Source: Klebsiella ornithinolytica NBRC 105727 = ATCC 31898 (GTDB lineage: Bacteria; Pseudomonadota; Gammaproteobacteria; Enterobacterales; Enterobacteriaceae). Taken from it: a stretch of DNA of 64,000 nucleotides. Each line of letters begins with the position of its first letter. Position 1 is the first letter of the stretch. The position numbers were made by a program, and so were the translations under genes. The DNA lies in the NCBI RefSeq assembly GCF_001598295.1, contig NZ_BCYR01000004.1, positions 62,001-126,000 of the forward strand, given 5' to 3'. The notes beneath the pieces were generated by a model. That model saw only the letters and a program-made list of their open reading frames with translations, was not told the origin of the DNA and made no database searches. Below are positions 9,289 through 20,409 of the stretch, one piece after another.

Positions 9289-9312
9289 CAATTGTGCTGA
9301 CGGAATCAGGTT

Positions 9313-11844
9313 ATGCCTTTACGACGGATTTCACCTGAGCTGAAAACGCTCATTGCCTGTGGTATGGCCATTTTTACTCTTCCGCTTAGTGTGAATGCTG
9401 CTCCGCAGCAGGTGCAGCAAATTGGCGGCGTGGTGATTCCCCAGGCATTCAGCCAGGCGCTACAGGATGGAATGAGTATTCCACTGTTTCTTCACCTGGA
9501 AGGCAGTGCGGGGACGCAGGACGACCAGCGGCTTGGCAGTGCGTTTATCTGGCTGGATGCCGGCACGCTTCGCGTCCGTCATATTCAGCTGGAAGAGCGC
9601 GGTGACAACGCCAGCGTGAGCGAACAAACCCGAAAAACGCTGACTGAACTGGCGAATGAACCCTTCAACAGCGATTTACACATCGCGCTCACCCGCGATG
9701 CGCAGCTGCAGCTCAGCCTGCGGCAACTGCTGCTGCAACTGGTCGTGAAACGAGAAGCGCTGGGAACCGTCCTGCGCTCGCGCAGTGAAGATATCGGCCA
9801 GTCCAGCGTTAACAGCATCAGCAGCAGTCTGAACTATAACCTCGGCGTCTATAACAACCAGATGCGTAACGCGGGCAACAGTACGTCCAGCTATCTGTCG
9901 TTAAACAGCGTCAGCTCCCTGCGCGAGCACCATATTGTGTTGGACGGGTCGCTCTACGGCACCGGAACCAGCAATCAGGATAGCGAAATTTATAAGGCCA
10001 TGTATGAGCGTGATTTCGCCGGGCATCGCTTTGCCGGCGGGATGCTGGATACGTGGAATTTACAGTCGCTTGGACCGATGACCGCCATTTCTGCCGGGAA
10101 AATCTACGGCGCATCCTGGGGAAACCAGGCCAGCTCAACGGTGTTTGATAATTCACAATCGGTCACGCCGATCGTGGCTTTCTTGCCTGCCGCGGGTGAA
10201 GTGCATTTGTCGCGCGACGGGCGTCTGCTGAGCGTACAGAACTTCGTGATGGGTAACCACGAAGTGGACACCCGGGGCCTGCCATACGGCATTTATGATG
10301 TGGACGTTGAGGTGATCGTCAATGGCCGGGTGGTCAGCAAGCGTACTCAGCGGGTGAATAAACTCTTCAGTCGCGGGCGCGGAGCGGGCGCACCGCTGGC
10401 CTGGCAGGTGTGGGGCGGCAGCTTCCATATGGATCGCTGGTCAGAGAGCGGCAAGAAGAGCAAACCGGCAAAAGAGAGCTGGCTGGCAGGGGCGTCGACA
10501 TCCGGCTCCGTGGGCACGCTCAGCTGGGCGGCAACCGGCTACGGTTATGATAGCAATGCCGTCGCCGAGACGCGTCTGACCGTACCACTGACGGAGTCTG
10601 TCAACGTTAACCTGCAAAATATGCTGGCCAGCGATAGCTCCTGGAGCAGCATTGGCAGCATCAGCGCCGCGTTGCCCGGCGGTTTTAGCACCGTCTGGGT
10701 TAACCAGGAAAAAACCATTATTGGCGACAGGTTGCGGCGCAGCGATGCCGACAACCGGGCGATTGGCGGAACCCTTAACCTGAACCCGCTGTGGTCAAAG
10801 CTGGGGACCTTTAGCATTAGCTACAACGATGACCGTCGCTACAACAGCCATTACTACACGGCGGATTATTATCAGACTCTCTTTAGCGGGGCCTTCGGTT
10901 CGCTGGGCCTGCGTGCCGGTATTCAGCGCTTCAATAATGGCGGCGGCGGTAGCAGTAGCAGTACCGGGAAATATATCGCGCTCGACTTCTCACTCCCCCT
11001 GGGGAACTGGTTCAGCGCCGGTATGACCCACCAGAACGGCTATACGATGGCAAACCTTTCCGCCCGTAAACAGTTTGATGAGGGCGTGGTACGTACCCTT
11101 GGGGCCAATATTTCGCGGGCGATCTCCGGTGATACCGGCGATGACAAAACGCTGAGCGGCGGCGGCTATGCCCAGTTCGATACCCGCTATGCCAATGGCA
11201 CCCTCAATATTAACAGCGGCGCTGACGGCTATGTGAATACCAACCTGACCGCCAGCGGTAGCGTCGGCTGGCAGGGGCGAAATATTGCCGCCAGCGGACG
11301 CACCGATGGCAACGCCGGCGTGATTTTTAACACCGATCTCGATGATGACGGCAAGCTGAGCGCCAGGGTCAACGGACGGGTCATCCAGCTGACCGGCAAA
11401 CGCAATTATCTGCCGCTTTCGCCGTACAGCCGTTACGAAGTCGAGCTGCAAAACAGTAAGAACTCAATCGACAGCTACGACATTGTCAGCAACCGCAAGA
11501 GCAGTCTGACGCTCTACCCGGGCAACGTGGCGGTGATCGAGCCGGAAGTGAAACAGATGGTGACCGTTTCCGGGCGCATCCGCGCCGAAGATGGAACGCT
11601 GCTGGCCAATGCACACATCAATAACCATATTGGCCGGACCCGTACCGATAACACCGGAGGATTCGTTATGGACGTGGATAAAAAATACCCCACCATCGAT
11701 TTCACCTACGGCAATAACCAAAGCTGTGAAGTCGGGCTTGAGATAAGTCAGGCGCGCGGGGCGGTGTGGGTCGGCGATGTCGTCTGCACGGGTCTGAAAA
11801 CTTACGCCAGCGCGCAGCAGGCAGGAGAAGGTCATGAAAGCTAA
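9313..11844 (+). CDS. ecpC: ECP pilus outer-membrane usher EcpC
   Basis: The protein has 843 residues with a basic N-terminus and signal peptide (to about residue 29), a central beta-barrel, and a C-terminal carboxypeptidase-like fold ([17 protein letters not shown]). It belongs to the alternate usher class of CS1/ECP pili rather than the FimD class. It forms the pore through which EcpA and EcpD are assembled. The end overlaps the ecpD start by 11 nt, indicating coupled translation. Confidence 0.93.
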   Translation: MPLRRISPELKTLIACGMAIFTLPLSVNAAPQQVQQIGGVVIPQAFSQALQDGMSIPLFLHLEGSAGTQDDQRLGSAFIWLDAGTLRVRHIQLEERGDNASVSEQTRKTLTELANEPFNSDLHIALTRDAQLQLSLRQLLLQLVVKREALGTVLRSRSEDIGQSSVNSISSSLNYNLGVYNNQMRNAGNSTSSYLSLNSVSSLREHHIVLDGSLYGTGTSNQDSEIYKAMYERDFAGHRFAGGMLDTWNLQSLGPMTAISAGKIYGASWGNQASSTVFDNSQSVTPIVAFLPAAGEVHLSRDGRLLSVQNFVMGNHEVDTRGLPYGIYDVDVEVIVNGRVVSKRTQRVNKLFSRGRGAGAPLAWQVWGGSFHMDRWSESGKKSKPAKESWLAGASTSGSVGTLSWAATGYGYDSNAVAETRLTVPLTESVNVNLQNMLASDSSWSSIGSISAALPGGFSTVWVNQEKTIIGDRLRRSDADNRAIGGTLNLNPLWSKLGTFSISYNDDRRYNSHYYTADYYQTLFSGAFGSLGLRAGIQRFNNGGGGSSSSTGKYIALDFSLPLGNWFSAGMTHQNGYTMANLSARKQFDEGVVRTLGANISRAISGDTGDDKTLSGGGYAQFDTRYANGTLNINSGADGYVNTNLTASGSVGWQGRNIAASGRTDGNAGVIFNTDLDDDGKLSARVNGRVIQLTGKRNYLPLSPYSRYEVELQNSKNSIDSYDIVSNRKSSLTLYPGNVAVIEPEVKQMVTVSGRIRAEDGTLLANAHINNHIGRTRTDNTGGFVMDVDKKYPTIDFTYGNNQSCEVGLEISQARGAVWVGDVVCTGLKTYASAQQAGEGHES

Positions 11845-13477
11845 GTGGTTCCCGTTGGTAAGCCTGTTTATCGTCGCGCTGTGCGCGGTGCGGGCAGAGG
11901 CGGCGGTAACGAAAACAACCTGGGCAGACGCGGCAGCGGTGCAGTTTGTTTTTGTGGAAAACAACTCCGATGATAACTTTTTCGCCACGCCGGGCGGCGT
12001 GCTGGATCCGCGCATGACCGGCGCCAGTCGTTGGACCGGGCTGAAATATACCGGTAGCGGCACTATCTACCAGCAGAGTCTGGGCTATATCGATAACGGC
12101 TATAACACCGGGCTGAATGCCAACTGGAAGTTTGACATGTGGCTGGAAAACTCGCCGGTGTCGAATCCCCTGAGCGGGCTGCGCTGCATCAACTGGTACG
12201 CCGGTTGCGATATGGCGACCAGTCTGATTTTGCCTCAGGTCACCGATGCGAACGGCTTTTACGGTGTGACGGTGACCTCCGGTGGACAAAAATGGATGCA
12301 CGGCATGATGTCGGACGCTTTCTACCAGTATCTGCAGCAGATGCCGGTAGGCGGCAGCATGTCGATGACGATCAACGCCTGCCAGACTTCCGTCTCCTAC
12401 GATGCAAGCAGCGGAGCGCGCTGCAAAGATCAGGCCTCCGGCGCCTGGTACGTGCGTAAAGTGACCCATACTAAAGCGGCAAACTTAAAGCTGATTAACA
12501 CCCATTCTCTGACCGAAGTCTTTATCAATAGCGATGGGATCCCGACGCTGGGCGAGGGCAGCTCGAACTGTCGCGCGCAGACGATTGGTACCCGTAGCGG
12601 TCTGAGCTGCAAGATGGTCAACTATGCGTTACAGCATAATGGGCTGAGCAACACTTCGATTCATATTTTCCCGGCGATTAACAACACGTCGCTGACCTCG
12701 GCGGTGAATATCTATGATATGCAGTTCAGCCTCGATGGTAACAGCTGGAAACCGGTCAGCAGCAATGCCTACTACTATACGTTTAACGAGATGAAATCCT
12801 CGGATTCGGTCTACATCTTCTTTTCCAGCAACTTCTTTAAGCAGATGGTGGCGCTGGGTATCAGTGATATTAATACCAAGGATCTGTTTAATTTCCGCTT
12901 CCAGAACACCACTTCGCCGGAGTCCGGCTGGTATGAGTTTTCTACCTCCAACTCGCTGATTATCAAACCGCGTGATTTCAGCATCAGCATTATTTCCGAT
13001 GAGTACAGCAGTTCGCCGTCGCGCGAAGGGTATGTCGGGGCGGGGCAGCCGTCACTGGATTTTGGTTATATCGTCACCACCAGCGGAAAAACCGCCGCCG
13101 ATGAAGTCCTGATCAAAGTGACCGGCCCGTCGCAGTCGATCGCCGGGCGTTCATATTGCCTGTTCAGTTCTGCGGACGGGGTGACAAAGGTGCCTTTCCC
13201 CGGGCTGCTGACGTTTACCACCCAGACCGGAACGACCAAAAATTATGATGCCGGCTGTGATGACAGCTGGCGCGATATGACGGATGCGCTGTGGCTGACG
13301 ACGCCGTGGACAGATGCTTCCGGCGATATTGGCGTGATGAACAAGACGACGGTGAAATTTTCCATCCCGATGAACGACAGTATTTCGTTGAGAACGGTAG
13401 ATGACGATGGCTGGTTTGGTGAAGTGAGTGCTTCAGGAGAGATTCATGTTCAGGCGACATGGCGCAATATTAATTAA
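11834..13477 (+). CDS. ecpD: ECP pilus tip adhesin EcpD
   Basis: The 547-residue protein has a signal peptide ending near VRAEAA and many paired cysteines ([19 protein letters not shown]...SCK, SYCLFSS...GC), as expected of a secreted pilin-like adhesin. In E. coli EcpD is the polymerised tip subunit. It is intact here; the stop lies inside the start of ecpE. Confidence 0.92.
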   Translation: MKAKWFPLVSLFIVALCAVRAEAAVTKTTWADAAAVQFVFVENNSDDNFFATPGGVLDPRMTGASRWTGLKYTGSGTIYQQSLGYIDNGYNTGLNANWKFDMWLENSPVSNPLSGLRCINWYAGCDMATSLILPQVTDANGFYGVTVTSGGQKWMHGMMSDAFYQYLQQMPVGGSMSMTINACQTSVSYDASSGARCKDQASGAWYVRKVTHTKAANLKLINTHSLTEVFINSDGIPTLGEGSSNCRAQTIGTRSGLSCKMVNYALQHNGLSNTSIHIFPAINNTSLTSAVNIYDMQFSLDGNSWKPVSSNAYYYTFNEMKSSDSVYIFFSSNFFKQMVALGISDINTKDLFNFRFQNTTSPESGWYEFSTSNSLIIKPRDFSISIISDEYSSSPSREGYVGAGQPSLDFGYIVTTSGKTAADEVLIKVTGPSQSIAGRSYCLFSSADGVTKVPFPGLLTFTTQTGTTKNYDAGCDDSWRDMTDALWLTTPWTDASGDIGVMNKTTVKFSIPMNDSISLRTVDDDGWFGEVSASGEIHVQATWRNIN

Positions 13478-14144
13478 CCTGCTCCAGACCGTCGCGTGGT
13501 TGCTGCTCCTGGGCCTACCAACGGCGGGCCTGGCGATTTCCGTCGGTAATTTAACCTTTTCGCTGGGCGCAGAGGAGAGCTTTGTCGCCAAACGGGTACT
13601 GAATAACAACCCGAGCGCGCGGCTCTATCAGATTTCCGTCGTCGGGATAGACCGGCCGGGAGGTAATGAGGTTCGCTCTCGTCCGGCAGATGGCGAACTG
13701 CTCTTTGCCCCGCGTCAGCTCACTTTGCAGGCCGGGCAAGGGGAATATTTTAAATTTTATTATCATGGCCCGCAGGATAATCGTGAACGTTATTACCGGG
13801 TTTCGTTTCGCGAAATTCCCACCCGAAACCGCATTGGCCGTACTGCGGCCGGTGGATCGGTTGGTATTGATCCGGTGGTGGTGATGGAAACTATTATGGT
13901 GGTACGCCCGCGGCAGGTGCAGTTCAAATGGGCCTTCGATCGGCAGGCGGGAAGCGTCAGCAACAGCGGCAATACCTGGTTTAAACTGCTGATCAAGCCG
14001 GGATGCGATGCAACGGAAGAAGAGGGTGAGGCCTGGTACTTACGGCCAGGAGATGTGGTTCGCCAGGCGGCGCTGCGCCAGCCTGGGAATAAATACATTA
14101 TCTATAATGATAAATTTATTAAAATATCAAAGGATTGCGAGTAG
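13446..14144 (+). CDS. ecpE: ECP pilus periplasmic chaperone EcpE
   Basis: The ATG at 13446 is chosen because it has AGGAGA upstream and matches the E. coli start (MFRR). The product has 232 residues with an N-terminal signal (LPTAGLA) and a chaperone Ig fold ([32 protein letters not shown]). It overlaps ecpD by 32 nt. It is the last gene of the operon and is followed by a terminator. Confidence 0.92.
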   Translation: MFRRHGAILINLLQTVAWLLLLGLPTAGLAISVGNLTFSLGAEESFVAKRVLNNNPSARLYQISVVGIDRPGGNEVRSRPADGELLFAPRQLTLQAGQGEYFKFYYHGPQDNRERYYRVSFREIPTRNRIGRTAAGGSVGIDPVVVMETIMVVRPRQVQFKWAFDRQAGSVSNSGNTWFKLLIKPGCDATEEEGEAWYLRPGDVVRQAALRQPGNKYIIYNDKFIKISKDCE

Positions 14145-14158
14145 GCTTTGCCGATAAA

Positions 14159-14188
14159 TAAAAAAGCCTCCCGCAGGAAGCTTTTTTA
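14159..14188. terminator. Terminator shared by ecpE and yjcB
   Basis: AAAAAGCCTCC pairs with GGAAGCTTTTT (one mismatch) around CGCA. It has a T run on the right and an A run on the left, so it can act in both directions between the convergent genes. Confidence 0.8.
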
Positions 14189-14191
14189 TTA

Positions 14192-14473
14192 TCAGGTCAT
14201 GACCATCGGCCATTGGGGGGGCGTCTGACTCATGACTTCGATCATGACGTCTTTGATATTGCCCCAGATTTTCGCGATATCCAGCAGCGTGATCCCCAAC
14301 AAGCCGGTGGCGAACCAGCAGGCCGCCACCAGGCCGATGCAGCTACAAATAACGGCTAAACCGGCATAGTCACTTTTGCGTAGCTGAATGTTCATCGAGC
14401 TGGCCAAAAACATCAGAACCGCGCTCACCAGCGGCCAGCGCAAAAGTATGACACTGGTAGTTATGGAAGCCAT
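14192..14473 (-). CDS. yjcB: Inner-membrane protein YjcB
   Basis: The start at 14473 gives 93 residues beginning MASITTSVILLRW, the same length and plan as E. coli YjcB. Hydrophobic stretches near residues 5-24 and 38-62 suggest two to three membrane segments, and the tail QTPPQWPMVMT is conserved. Its function is unknown in E. coli. In E. coli it also lies between ssb and pdeC (yjcC), so the ecp block has been placed next to conserved backbone here. Confidence 0.85.
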   Translation of the reverse strand: MASITTSVILLRWPLVSAVLMFLASSMNIQLRKSDYAGLAVICSCIGLVAACWFATGLLGITLLDIAKIWGNIKDVMIEVMSQTPPQWPMVMT

Positions 14474-15006
14474 CAACCTCATCCTCAAAGAAAATCGGCT
14501 GCCTTTGACAACCTGGCGAGACTGACGATGACGTGGCGCTCTGGCTATCTACGGGCAATCAGGAGAATAATGAAACATTGTTCTTGTTTCATCAAGTTGT
14601 GTGAACTATATCACATTTGCTGTTTTATTCACCAGCCCAAAATGCGCGTTTTTGGTGGTTTTTAAAGCCGTGCTTTTATTGTGGATAATGAGGGTGGGGG
14701 CATTTTACCGCGACCTCAAACAGGCAACCTGATTTTCGCGGCGTCCGGTTTCTTTTTTTGTGCTCGTTATCTACGGCTTTTATTACATATTCTTGCCGAT
14801 CGGACGGATAAACCGAATCAGCGAACGACACTGTTTTTATAATGCCGAGAGTGTTTCTCGATTCTCTGCGAAATTAGTATTATTCATCATTATTGAGGGT
14901 GGGGTTTTTACATCAAACGACTGGTTGCTGAAAATAGTCTCTGTTGTATAACAACGAGTGTGATCTTTTACCGTGATAAGGCATATCGTATGGATAAAAA
15001 ACGGAA
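14474..15006. other. 533-bp intergenic region between yjcB and pdeC
   Basis: Divergent control region of yjcB and pdeC. It is AT-rich and holds a textbook CRP site (14600-14615). The segment 14740-15006 has no ORF with a ribosome site and probably holds the pdeC promoter and leader. Confidence 0.6.
14600..14615. promoter_or_regulatory. Perfect CRP-binding palindrome
   Basis: TGTGA-ACTATA-TCACA matches both consensus half sites of the cAMP receptor protein with the correct 6-bp spacer. It lies 127 bp upstream of yjcB and 392 bp upstream of pdeC, so which gene it controls is open. Confidence 0.75.
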
Positions 15007-16590
15007 ATGAATCGTCGCACATTGCACAACGTGTTGAGAATATTGGGAGTGACGCTGGTGGTTCTGCTCCCCGTCGTGCTGGCGCTGTGGTTTGCGCAAA
15101 TCAGAGCCAAAGCCGAAACCTCCGACCGGCTTCATGCATTTTCACAACTGGCGCTACAGAAAACGGAAATGGTTGTTTATGAAGCCGATCGCGCGCGTGA
15201 AAAAGCCTTGCAGTTTAAGGGGACAATATGCTCTTTCGCACATCAGCAATATATGTTGTCGGTTGTTCGCAGCCTGCTTTATGTCGATGATTTAATTTAT
15301 GCCGACGGTACGCGTTTGTTTTGCTCGACTGCTGTCCGCCCCGATACCGCATGGCGTATTCCGCCGGCGAATTATACAAAAAAGCCGGATATCGCTATCT
15401 ACTACTATCGCGATACGCCTTTCTATCCCGGTTTTGCGATGAACTATATGCAGCGAGGGCACTACATTGCGGTTATTAATCCGCTCTCCTACAGTTCGTT
15501 AATATCGAGTGATAAAGATTTATCCTACGGTTTGTACGATACAAAAACGAATCAGTTTTTTTCCACCAGTAAAAATGCCGACCCCGCGGTACTGCATGGT
15601 CTGATTCGTCAGGAAGATGCCTTTTTTCGGCACGGTAACCGGGTGTACACCGTGGCTCATTCCGCCATCCGCCCGATCGCCGTGATTATGTCTACCTCAT
15701 ACGCCAGTTATTACCAGAGCTTTTATGATCAGGTGACGCTCACCCTGCCGCTGGGGGGGATTTGCAGCATTTTGATCTTACTGGTGTGGTGGCGCACCCG
15801 GCAGCAATACCATTCGCCGCGAAATATGCTGCAACGCGCGCTCAATCGGCGTCAGCTGTGCCTGCATTATCAGCCGATAATCGATATCGAAAACAACCGC
15901 TGCGTCGGAGCCGAAGCGCTGCTGCGCTGGCCGGGATTTGACGGGCCGGTGATGACGCCGGCGGAGTTTATCCCTTTGGCGGAAAATGAAGGGATGATTG
16001 CGCAGGTTACCGATTACGTGGTGGATGAGTTATTTTCCGAACTCGGGGAGTTTTTGGCCGGGCATCCGCATCTGTATATTGCGATTAACCTGTCGGCCAC
16101 CGATTTCCACTCTTCGCGGCTCATTGCCCAAATCGGTGAAAAGGCGCGGAGCTATGCGGTGAATATCGATCAAATTAAAATTGAAGTCACCGAGCGCGGA
16201 TTTATTGACGTGCAGAAAACGATGCCGGTCATCCAGGCATTCCGCGAAGCCGGGTATGAAATTGCCATTGATGACTTCGGCACCGGCTATTCCAATCTGT
16301 ATAATCTCCACTCGCTTAACGTGGATATCCTGAAGATCGATAAATCGTTTATCGATACGCTCACTACCAATAGCACCAGCTACACGATCGCCGAGCATAT
16401 TATTGAAATGGCCCGCAGCCTGCATTTAAAGACCGTTGCCGAAGGCGTCGAAACGGCGGACCAGGTTAACTGGCTGCGAAAACGCGGGGTCCGGTATTGT
16501 CAGGGCTGGCACTTTGCGAAAGCGATGCCGCCACAGGAGTTCAGGCAGTGGCTGGCCAACGCTCCCGGGCTGCTCAGCCCTTGCATGTGA
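15007..16590 (+). CDS. pdeC: Cyclic-di-GMP phosphodiesterase PdeC (CSS-motif EAL protein)
   Basis: The 527-residue protein has two membrane segments (about 13-30 and 240-260) enclosing a periplasmic CSS domain with redox-type cysteines (a CS pair in LFCSTAV). An EAL domain starts with EALLRW at residue 303. Catalytic and dimer motifs are intact: [29 protein letters not shown]. In E. coli and Klebsiella YjcC/PdeC degrades c-di-GMP in response to DsbA/DsbB redox state. It adjoins soxS in the conserved enterobacterial order. Confidence 0.93.
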   Translation: MNRRTLHNVLRILGVTLVVLLPVVLALWFAQIRAKAETSDRLHAFSQLALQKTEMVVYEADRAREKALQFKGTICSFAHQQYMLSVVRSLLYVDDLIYADGTRLFCSTAVRPDTAWRIPPANYTKKPDIAIYYYRDTPFYPGFAMNYMQRGHYIAVINPLSYSSLISSDKDLSYGLYDTKTNQFFSTSKNADPAVLHGLIRQEDAFFRHGNRVYTVAHSAIRPIAVIMSTSYASYYQSFYDQVTLTLPLGGICSILILLVWWRTRQQYHSPRNMLQRALNRRQLCLHYQPIIDIENNRCVGAEALLRWPGFDGPVMTPAEFIPLAENEGMIAQVTDYVVDELFSELGEFLAGHPHLYIAINLSATDFHSSRLIAQIGEKARSYAVNIDQIKIEVTERGFIDVQKTMPVIQAFREAGYEIAIDDFGTGYSNLYNLHSLNVDILKIDKSFIDTLTTNSTSYTIAEHIIEMARSLHLKTVAEGVETADQVNWLRKRGVRYCQGWHFAKAMPPQEFRQWLANAPGLLSPCM

Positions 16591-16594
16591 ACGC

Positions 16595-16924
16595 TCAGGC
16601 GGAAATTTGATGACGATAATCGCTGGGGGTACGATCGAACTCCCGGCGAAATACCCGTGAGAACGTCTGCTGCGACACGTAGCCCAGATCCATCGCAATA
16701 TCAAAGATCGGTCGCTGGGTTGTCCGAAGCGCCTCTGCGGCCAGCAACAGCCGGCGCTGGCGGATGTAATCGCCCAGCGTTTGATGCATCACGGCGCGGA
16801 ACATCCGCTGGAGGTACCATTTTGAATACCCGGATTTTCTGGCGACTACATCAATGTTAAGTGGTTGATCGATATGTTCATCAATCCATTCAATAAGTGT
16901 TTGGATAATATCCTGATGGGACAT
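16595..16924 (-). CDS. soxS: Superoxide-response activator SoxS
   Basis: The 109-residue AraC-type protein consists of two HTH modules (RKSGYSKWYLQRMFR and DLGYVSQQTFSRVFRRE), against 107 residues in E. coli. It activates the superoxide and antibiotic-tolerance regulon once made. It is divergent from soxR, whose product switches it on through the operator between them. Confidence 0.97.
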   Translation of the reverse strand: MSHQDIIQTLIEWIDEHIDQPLNIDVVARKSGYSKWYLQRMFRAVMHQTLGDYIRQRRLLLAAEALRTTQRPIFDIAMDLGYVSQQTFSRVFRREFDRTPSDYRHQISA

Positions 16925-16979
16925 AAAGCGGCCTCTCTCAATTCTCGATTCGTCGTTTTGTCTGCGGGCGAGTATAATT

Positions 16980-16997
16980 CCTCAAGTTAACTTGAGG
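16980..16997. promoter_or_regulatory. SoxR operator in the soxS promoter
   Basis: CCTCAAGTTAACTTGAGG is a perfect 18-bp palindrome and the known SoxR site. Reading toward soxS, a TATACT -10 box follows just beyond it, and the operator fills the overlong spacer typical of MerR-family promoters. Confidence 0.95.
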
Positions 16998-17009
16998 TAA
17001 AGCGCTTTT

Positions 17010-17471
17010 ATGGAAAAGAAATCCCCCCGTATTAAAATGCTGTTGACCCCCGGCGAGGTGGCAAAGCGTACCGGCGTTGCCGTCTCCGCCCTGCATTTCT
17101 ATGAAAGCAAAGGGTTAATTCACAGCCAGCGTAATGCCGGTAATCAGCGGCGCTATCGCCGCGATGTGCTGCGCGCGGTGGCAATCATCAAGATTGCCCA
17201 ACGAATCGGCATTCCGCTGTCGACCATTGGTGATGCCTTCGGCGTGTTGCCGGAAGGGCATAACCTCAGCGCGAAGGAGTGGAAACAGCTCTCATCGCAG
17301 TGGCGGGAGGAGCTTGATCGGCGTATTCATACCCTGACCGCGCTGCGCGACCAGCTGGATGGCTGTATCGGCTGCGGCTGTCTGTCGCGACGCGACTGCC
17401 CGCTGCGCAACCCGGGAGATAAGCTGGGTGAAGAGGGGACCGGCGCGCGGCTGCTGGAGGATGACGTATAA
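17010..17471 (+). CDS. soxR: Redox-sensing MerR-family activator SoxR
   Basis: The 153-residue protein has a MerR winged HTH (residues 11-80, [20 protein letters not shown]), a dimer helix and the [2Fe-2S] cluster motif C119-x2-C122-x-C124-x5-C130. Oxidation of the cluster by redox-cycling compounds activates soxS transcription. All four cluster cysteines are present. A terminator follows within 1 nt of the stop. Confidence 0.97.
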   Translation: MEKKSPRIKMLLTPGEVAKRTGVAVSALHFYESKGLIHSQRNAGNQRRYRRDVLRAVAIIKIAQRIGIPLSTIGDAFGVLPEGHNLSAKEWKQLSSQWREELDRRIHTLTALRDQLDGCIGCGCLSRRDCPLRNPGDKLGEEGTGARLLEDDV

Positions 17472-17502
17472 AACTAAAGCGCCACAACAGGGCGCTTTAG
17501 TT
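17472..17502 (+). terminator. soxR terminator
   Basis: Twelve-base perfect arms AACTAAAGCGCC/GGCGCTTTAGTT enclose a 7-nt loop and are followed by GTTTTCC. Confidence 0.8.
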
Positions 17503-17728
17503 GTTTTCCGGTCTTTGTCTTTAATACTATCCTGGTCGTTCGCAGGAGGGTTTCCCCCGACGTCGGCTCACCTCGGTATTGCGCAAGATGTTGATGGAGG
17601 TTCCGGATTGCGCCGACAACTTAATTGTGGCACAGCCCGGCTTTTTCACCCGTTTATTTCGGCGAAATTTTTCCGCCAATCGCCGTCAGTTCCTATAGTT
17701 AATTTGAACGAATTACGGGAGGACCTCC

Positions 17729-18394
17729 ATGCTGACGGTACATCATCTCAATCAATCGCGATCCCAGCGCGTGCTGTGGGCGCTTGAAGAACTCCAGTTG
17801 CCTTATCGCATTGTCAGCTACCAGCGGGAAAAAAATATGCTGGCGCCGCCGGCGTTAAAGCAGATCCACCCGCTCGGAAAATCCCCGGTGGTGGAAGATA
17901 ACGGCTACGTGCTGGCGGAATCGGGCGCCATCCTGGAGTACCTGCAGGAAACCTACGATAGCGACCAACGGTTCAGACCGCAGGCGATGGCGGATAAGCT
18001 GCAATACCGTTTCTGGCTGCACTATGCCGAGGGTTCACTGATGCCGCTGATGTTGATGAAGCTGGTGTTTGCCAGCCTCGGTAAACCGCCCATTCCGCTC
18101 GGGATGCGCACACTGGGCAATGCCCTGGGCAAAGGGGTACAGAAGGCCTGGCTGGACCGGCAAATCGCCACGCACGCTCGCTATATTGAGGATCATCTCT
18201 CCCGTCAGCCGTGGTTTGCCGGCGCGCAGCTCAGCATGGCCGATATCCAGATGAGCTTTCCGGTCATGGCGCTGCTGGCGCGCGGCGGCATCAAGGATCT
18301 GCCGCGGATCGGACAGTGGGTGCAGCGTATAGAGCAGCGTCCGGCCTGGCAGAAAGCGATTGAACGCGGCGGCCCGTTCACCCTGCCGGAATGA
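17729..18394 (+). CDS. Glutathione S-transferase family protein
   Basis: The protein has 221 residues. The N-terminal thioredoxin-like domain carries SRSQRVLWALEEL, the cis-Pro motif GKSPVV and ESGAILEYL for the glutathione gamma-glutamyl moiety. The all-helical C-terminal domain contains SMADIQM. It probably detoxifies electrophiles with glutathione. GGGAGG stands 6 nt ahead of the ATG. Its position next to soxR, also seen in Salmonella, hints at an oxidative-stress role, but no Sox box was found. The substrate is unknown. Confidence 0.88.
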   Translation: MLTVHHLNQSRSQRVLWALEELQLPYRIVSYQREKNMLAPPALKQIHPLGKSPVVEDNGYVLAESGAILEYLQETYDSDQRFRPQAMADKLQYRFWLHYAEGSLMPLMLMKLVFASLGKPPIPLGMRTLGNALGKGVQKAWLDRQIATHARYIEDHLSRQPWFAGAQLSMADIQMSFPVMALLARGGIKDLPRIGQWVQRIEQRPAWQKAIERGGPFTLPE

Positions 18395-18786
18395 GGTAGT
18401 GATTTTTGTGATGACCGCGGTGAATTGCTATCAGCGCAATACAAAAATGTTACCGGATTGCGCATAGACGACAACGTTTGCGCATCGGCTGGTTATTTCA
18501 TGAACGCCATAAGCAAAATTTAGCGAATTAACACAAACTTCAGTTGAAAAGGCCCGTCTAAAGGCTGGATAATCGTTTGCCTTTGTATTTTGCTCGCTAT
18601 TTATCCCTGTTCTGGGGGGGAGCAAATACATTCTGACCACCGTTATTGTATGCGCGGAGTTAAACGTTTGCTTTTTTGCAGCCCCCCTGGCGCTGCGAGG
18701 TCGCACAAGGAGATCGCGTTTAGCTGGCAGTGGATGGTCCACCACGCATACGGACGAACGATTAAAATTTTCAGGGGAAGTTTTCT
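18395..18786. other. 392-bp leader and promoter region of ghxP
   Basis: It contains three copies of the PurR half site CGTTTGC (18468-18483, 18567-18582, 18658-18673), of which the first best fits the full palindrome. It also holds a G run (GGGGGGG at 18614-18620). No ORF is supported. Confidence 0.5.
18468..18483. promoter_or_regulatory. Candidate PurR operator upstream of ghxP
   Basis: ACGACAACGTTTGCGC agrees with the PurR consensus ACGCAAACGTTTGCGT at 13 of 16 positions. ghxP encodes a purine-base importer, which fits purine repression. Weaker matches follow at 18567 and 18658. Confidence 0.5.
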
Positions 18787-20136
18787 ATGTCTACGCCTTC
18801 AGCGCGTACCGGCGGTTCATTAGACGCCTGGTTTAAAATTTCAGCTCGTGGCAGCTCCGTTCGTCAGGAGATTGTTGCCGGTTTAACCACCTTCCTGGCG
18901 ATGGTGTACTCGGTCATTGTTGTCCCGGGCATGTTGGGTAAAGCCGGGTTTCCTCCGGCAGCCGTGTTCGTCTCCACTTGTCTGGTCGCCGGCGTAGGCT
19001 CTCTGGTGATGGGGCTGTGGGCAAACCTGCCGCTGGCCATCGGCTGTGCTATTTCGCTGACCGCGTTCACCGCCTTCAGCCTGGTGCTGGGGCAGCACAT
19101 CAGTATTCCGGTTGCGCTGGGCGCCGTGTTCCTGATGGGCGTGCTGTTTACCATTATCTCCGCCACCGGTATTCGTAGCTGGATCCTGCGCAATTTACCG
19201 CAGGGCGTTGCGCACGGCACCGGGATAGGTATCGGCCTGTTTCTGCTGCTGATCGCCGCCAACGGCGTGGGCCTGGTGATTAAAAACCCGCTGGACGGTT
19301 TGCCGGTGGCGCTGGGTCACTTCAACAGCTTCCCGGTGATTATGTCGCTGGTGGGGCTGGCGGTGATTATTGGTCTCGAAAAAATGAAAGTGCCGGGCGG
19401 TATTCTGCTGACCATTATCGGCATTTCGATCGTCGGGCTGATTTTTGACCCGAGCGTTCATTTCTCCGGTATTTTCGCGATGCCGTCGCTGAGCGACGAC
19501 AAAGGCAACTCGCTGATTGGCAGCCTCGATATCATCGGCGCGCTGAACCCGGTAGTTCTGCCAAGCGTTCTGGCGCTGGTGATGACGGCGGTATTTGATG
19601 CCACCGGCACTATTCGCGCCGTGGCGGGGCAGGCAAACCTGCTGGATAAAGACGGGCAGATTATCAACGGCGGTAAAGCCTTGACCACCGACTCCCTGAG
19701 CAGCGTCTTCTCCGGCGTGGTCGGGGCGGCGCCGGCGGCGGTGTATATCGAATCCGCGGCAGGTACTGCGGCGGGCGGCAAAACCGGCCTCACCGCGGTG
19801 ACCGTTGGCGTGCTGTTCCTGCTGATTCTGTTCCTCTCCCCGCTCTCTTATCTGGTACCTGCGTATGCCACGGCGCCAGCGCTGATGTATGTCGGTCTGC
19901 TGATGCTGAGCAACGTGGCGAAAATCGATTTTAATGATTTCGTCGATGCGATGGCCGGGCTTATCACCGCGGTCTTTATTGTGCTGACCTGTAACATCGT
20001 AACCGGCATCATGATCGGCTTTGCCGCCCTGGTCATTGGCCGTCTGGTGTCCGGCGAGTGGCGCAAGCTGAATCTGGGAACCGTTATCATCGCGGCCGCG
20101 CTGGTGATCTTCTACGCCGGTGGGTGGGCTATTTAA
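18787..20136 (+). CDS. ghxP: Guanine/hypoxanthine permease GhxP
   Basis: The 449-residue NCS2/AzgA-type transporter has about 12-14 hydrophobic segments and motifs such as [12 protein letters not shown] and [16 protein letters not shown]. It matches E. coli YjcD (GhxP), a proton-driven high-affinity guanine and hypoxanthine importer of the inner membrane. It carries its own terminator. Confidence 0.93.
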   Translation: MSTPSARTGGSLDAWFKISARGSSVRQEIVAGLTTFLAMVYSVIVVPGMLGKAGFPPAAVFVSTCLVAGVGSLVMGLWANLPLAIGCAISLTAFTAFSLVLGQHISIPVALGAVFLMGVLFTIISATGIRSWILRNLPQGVAHGTGIGIGLFLLLIAANGVGLVIKNPLDGLPVALGHFNSFPVIMSLVGLAVIIGLEKMKVPGGILLTIIGISIVGLIFDPSVHFSGIFAMPSLSDDKGNSLIGSLDIIGALNPVVLPSVLALVMTAVFDATGTIRAVAGQANLLDKDGQIINGGKALTTDSLSSVFSGVVGAAPAAVYIESAAGTAAGGKTGLTAVTVGVLFLLILFLSPLSYLVPAYATAPALMYVGLLMLSNVAKIDFNDFVDAMAGLITAVFIVLTCNIVTGIMIGFAALVIGRLVSGEWRKLNLGTVIIAAALVIFYAGGWAI

Positions 20137-20153
20137 GCTTTTCTTGCGAATAG

Positions 20154-20183
20154 CGGGCGGCTCAGGCCGCCCGTTTTATTTTT
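20154..20183 (+). terminator. ghxP terminator
   Basis: CGGGCGGC and GCCGCCCG form an 8-bp stem with a TCAG loop, followed by TTTTATTTTT. Confidence 0.85.
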
Positions 20184-20252
20184 AAGCCACATCCTGTTTC
20201 CTTTTGCGTTAATCTGAGTAGCGTATTATCCAGAGACATGACGCCTCCGGTG

Positions 20253-20379
20253 TATACCCGTCATACTTCAAGTTGCATGAGCGTTGGCTGTCCTCGCTCA
20301 CCCCAGCCACTTACTTCAGTAAGCTCCTGGGGATTCCCTGCGTCGCCGCCTGCCTGCAACTCGAATTATTGAGGGTATA
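20253..20379. repeat. ERIC (IRU) element
   Basis: The 127-bp imperfect palindrome begins TATACCCGTCATACTTCAAG and ends GAGGGTATA. Its core holds the conserved ERIC block CGCTCACCCCAGCCACTTAC and GTAAGCTCCTGGGGATTCC. It lies between ghxP and yjcE and will be transcribed into the yjcE leader. Confidence 0.93.
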
Positions 20380-20409
20380 AAATAAGAAAACCCAGCAAAC
20401 AGGGAACAC

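Noticed and set aside
14760..14951. 63-codon open frame upstream of pdeC
   Set aside because: GTG start with no ribosome site and no recognisable protein; it lies in the promoter region.
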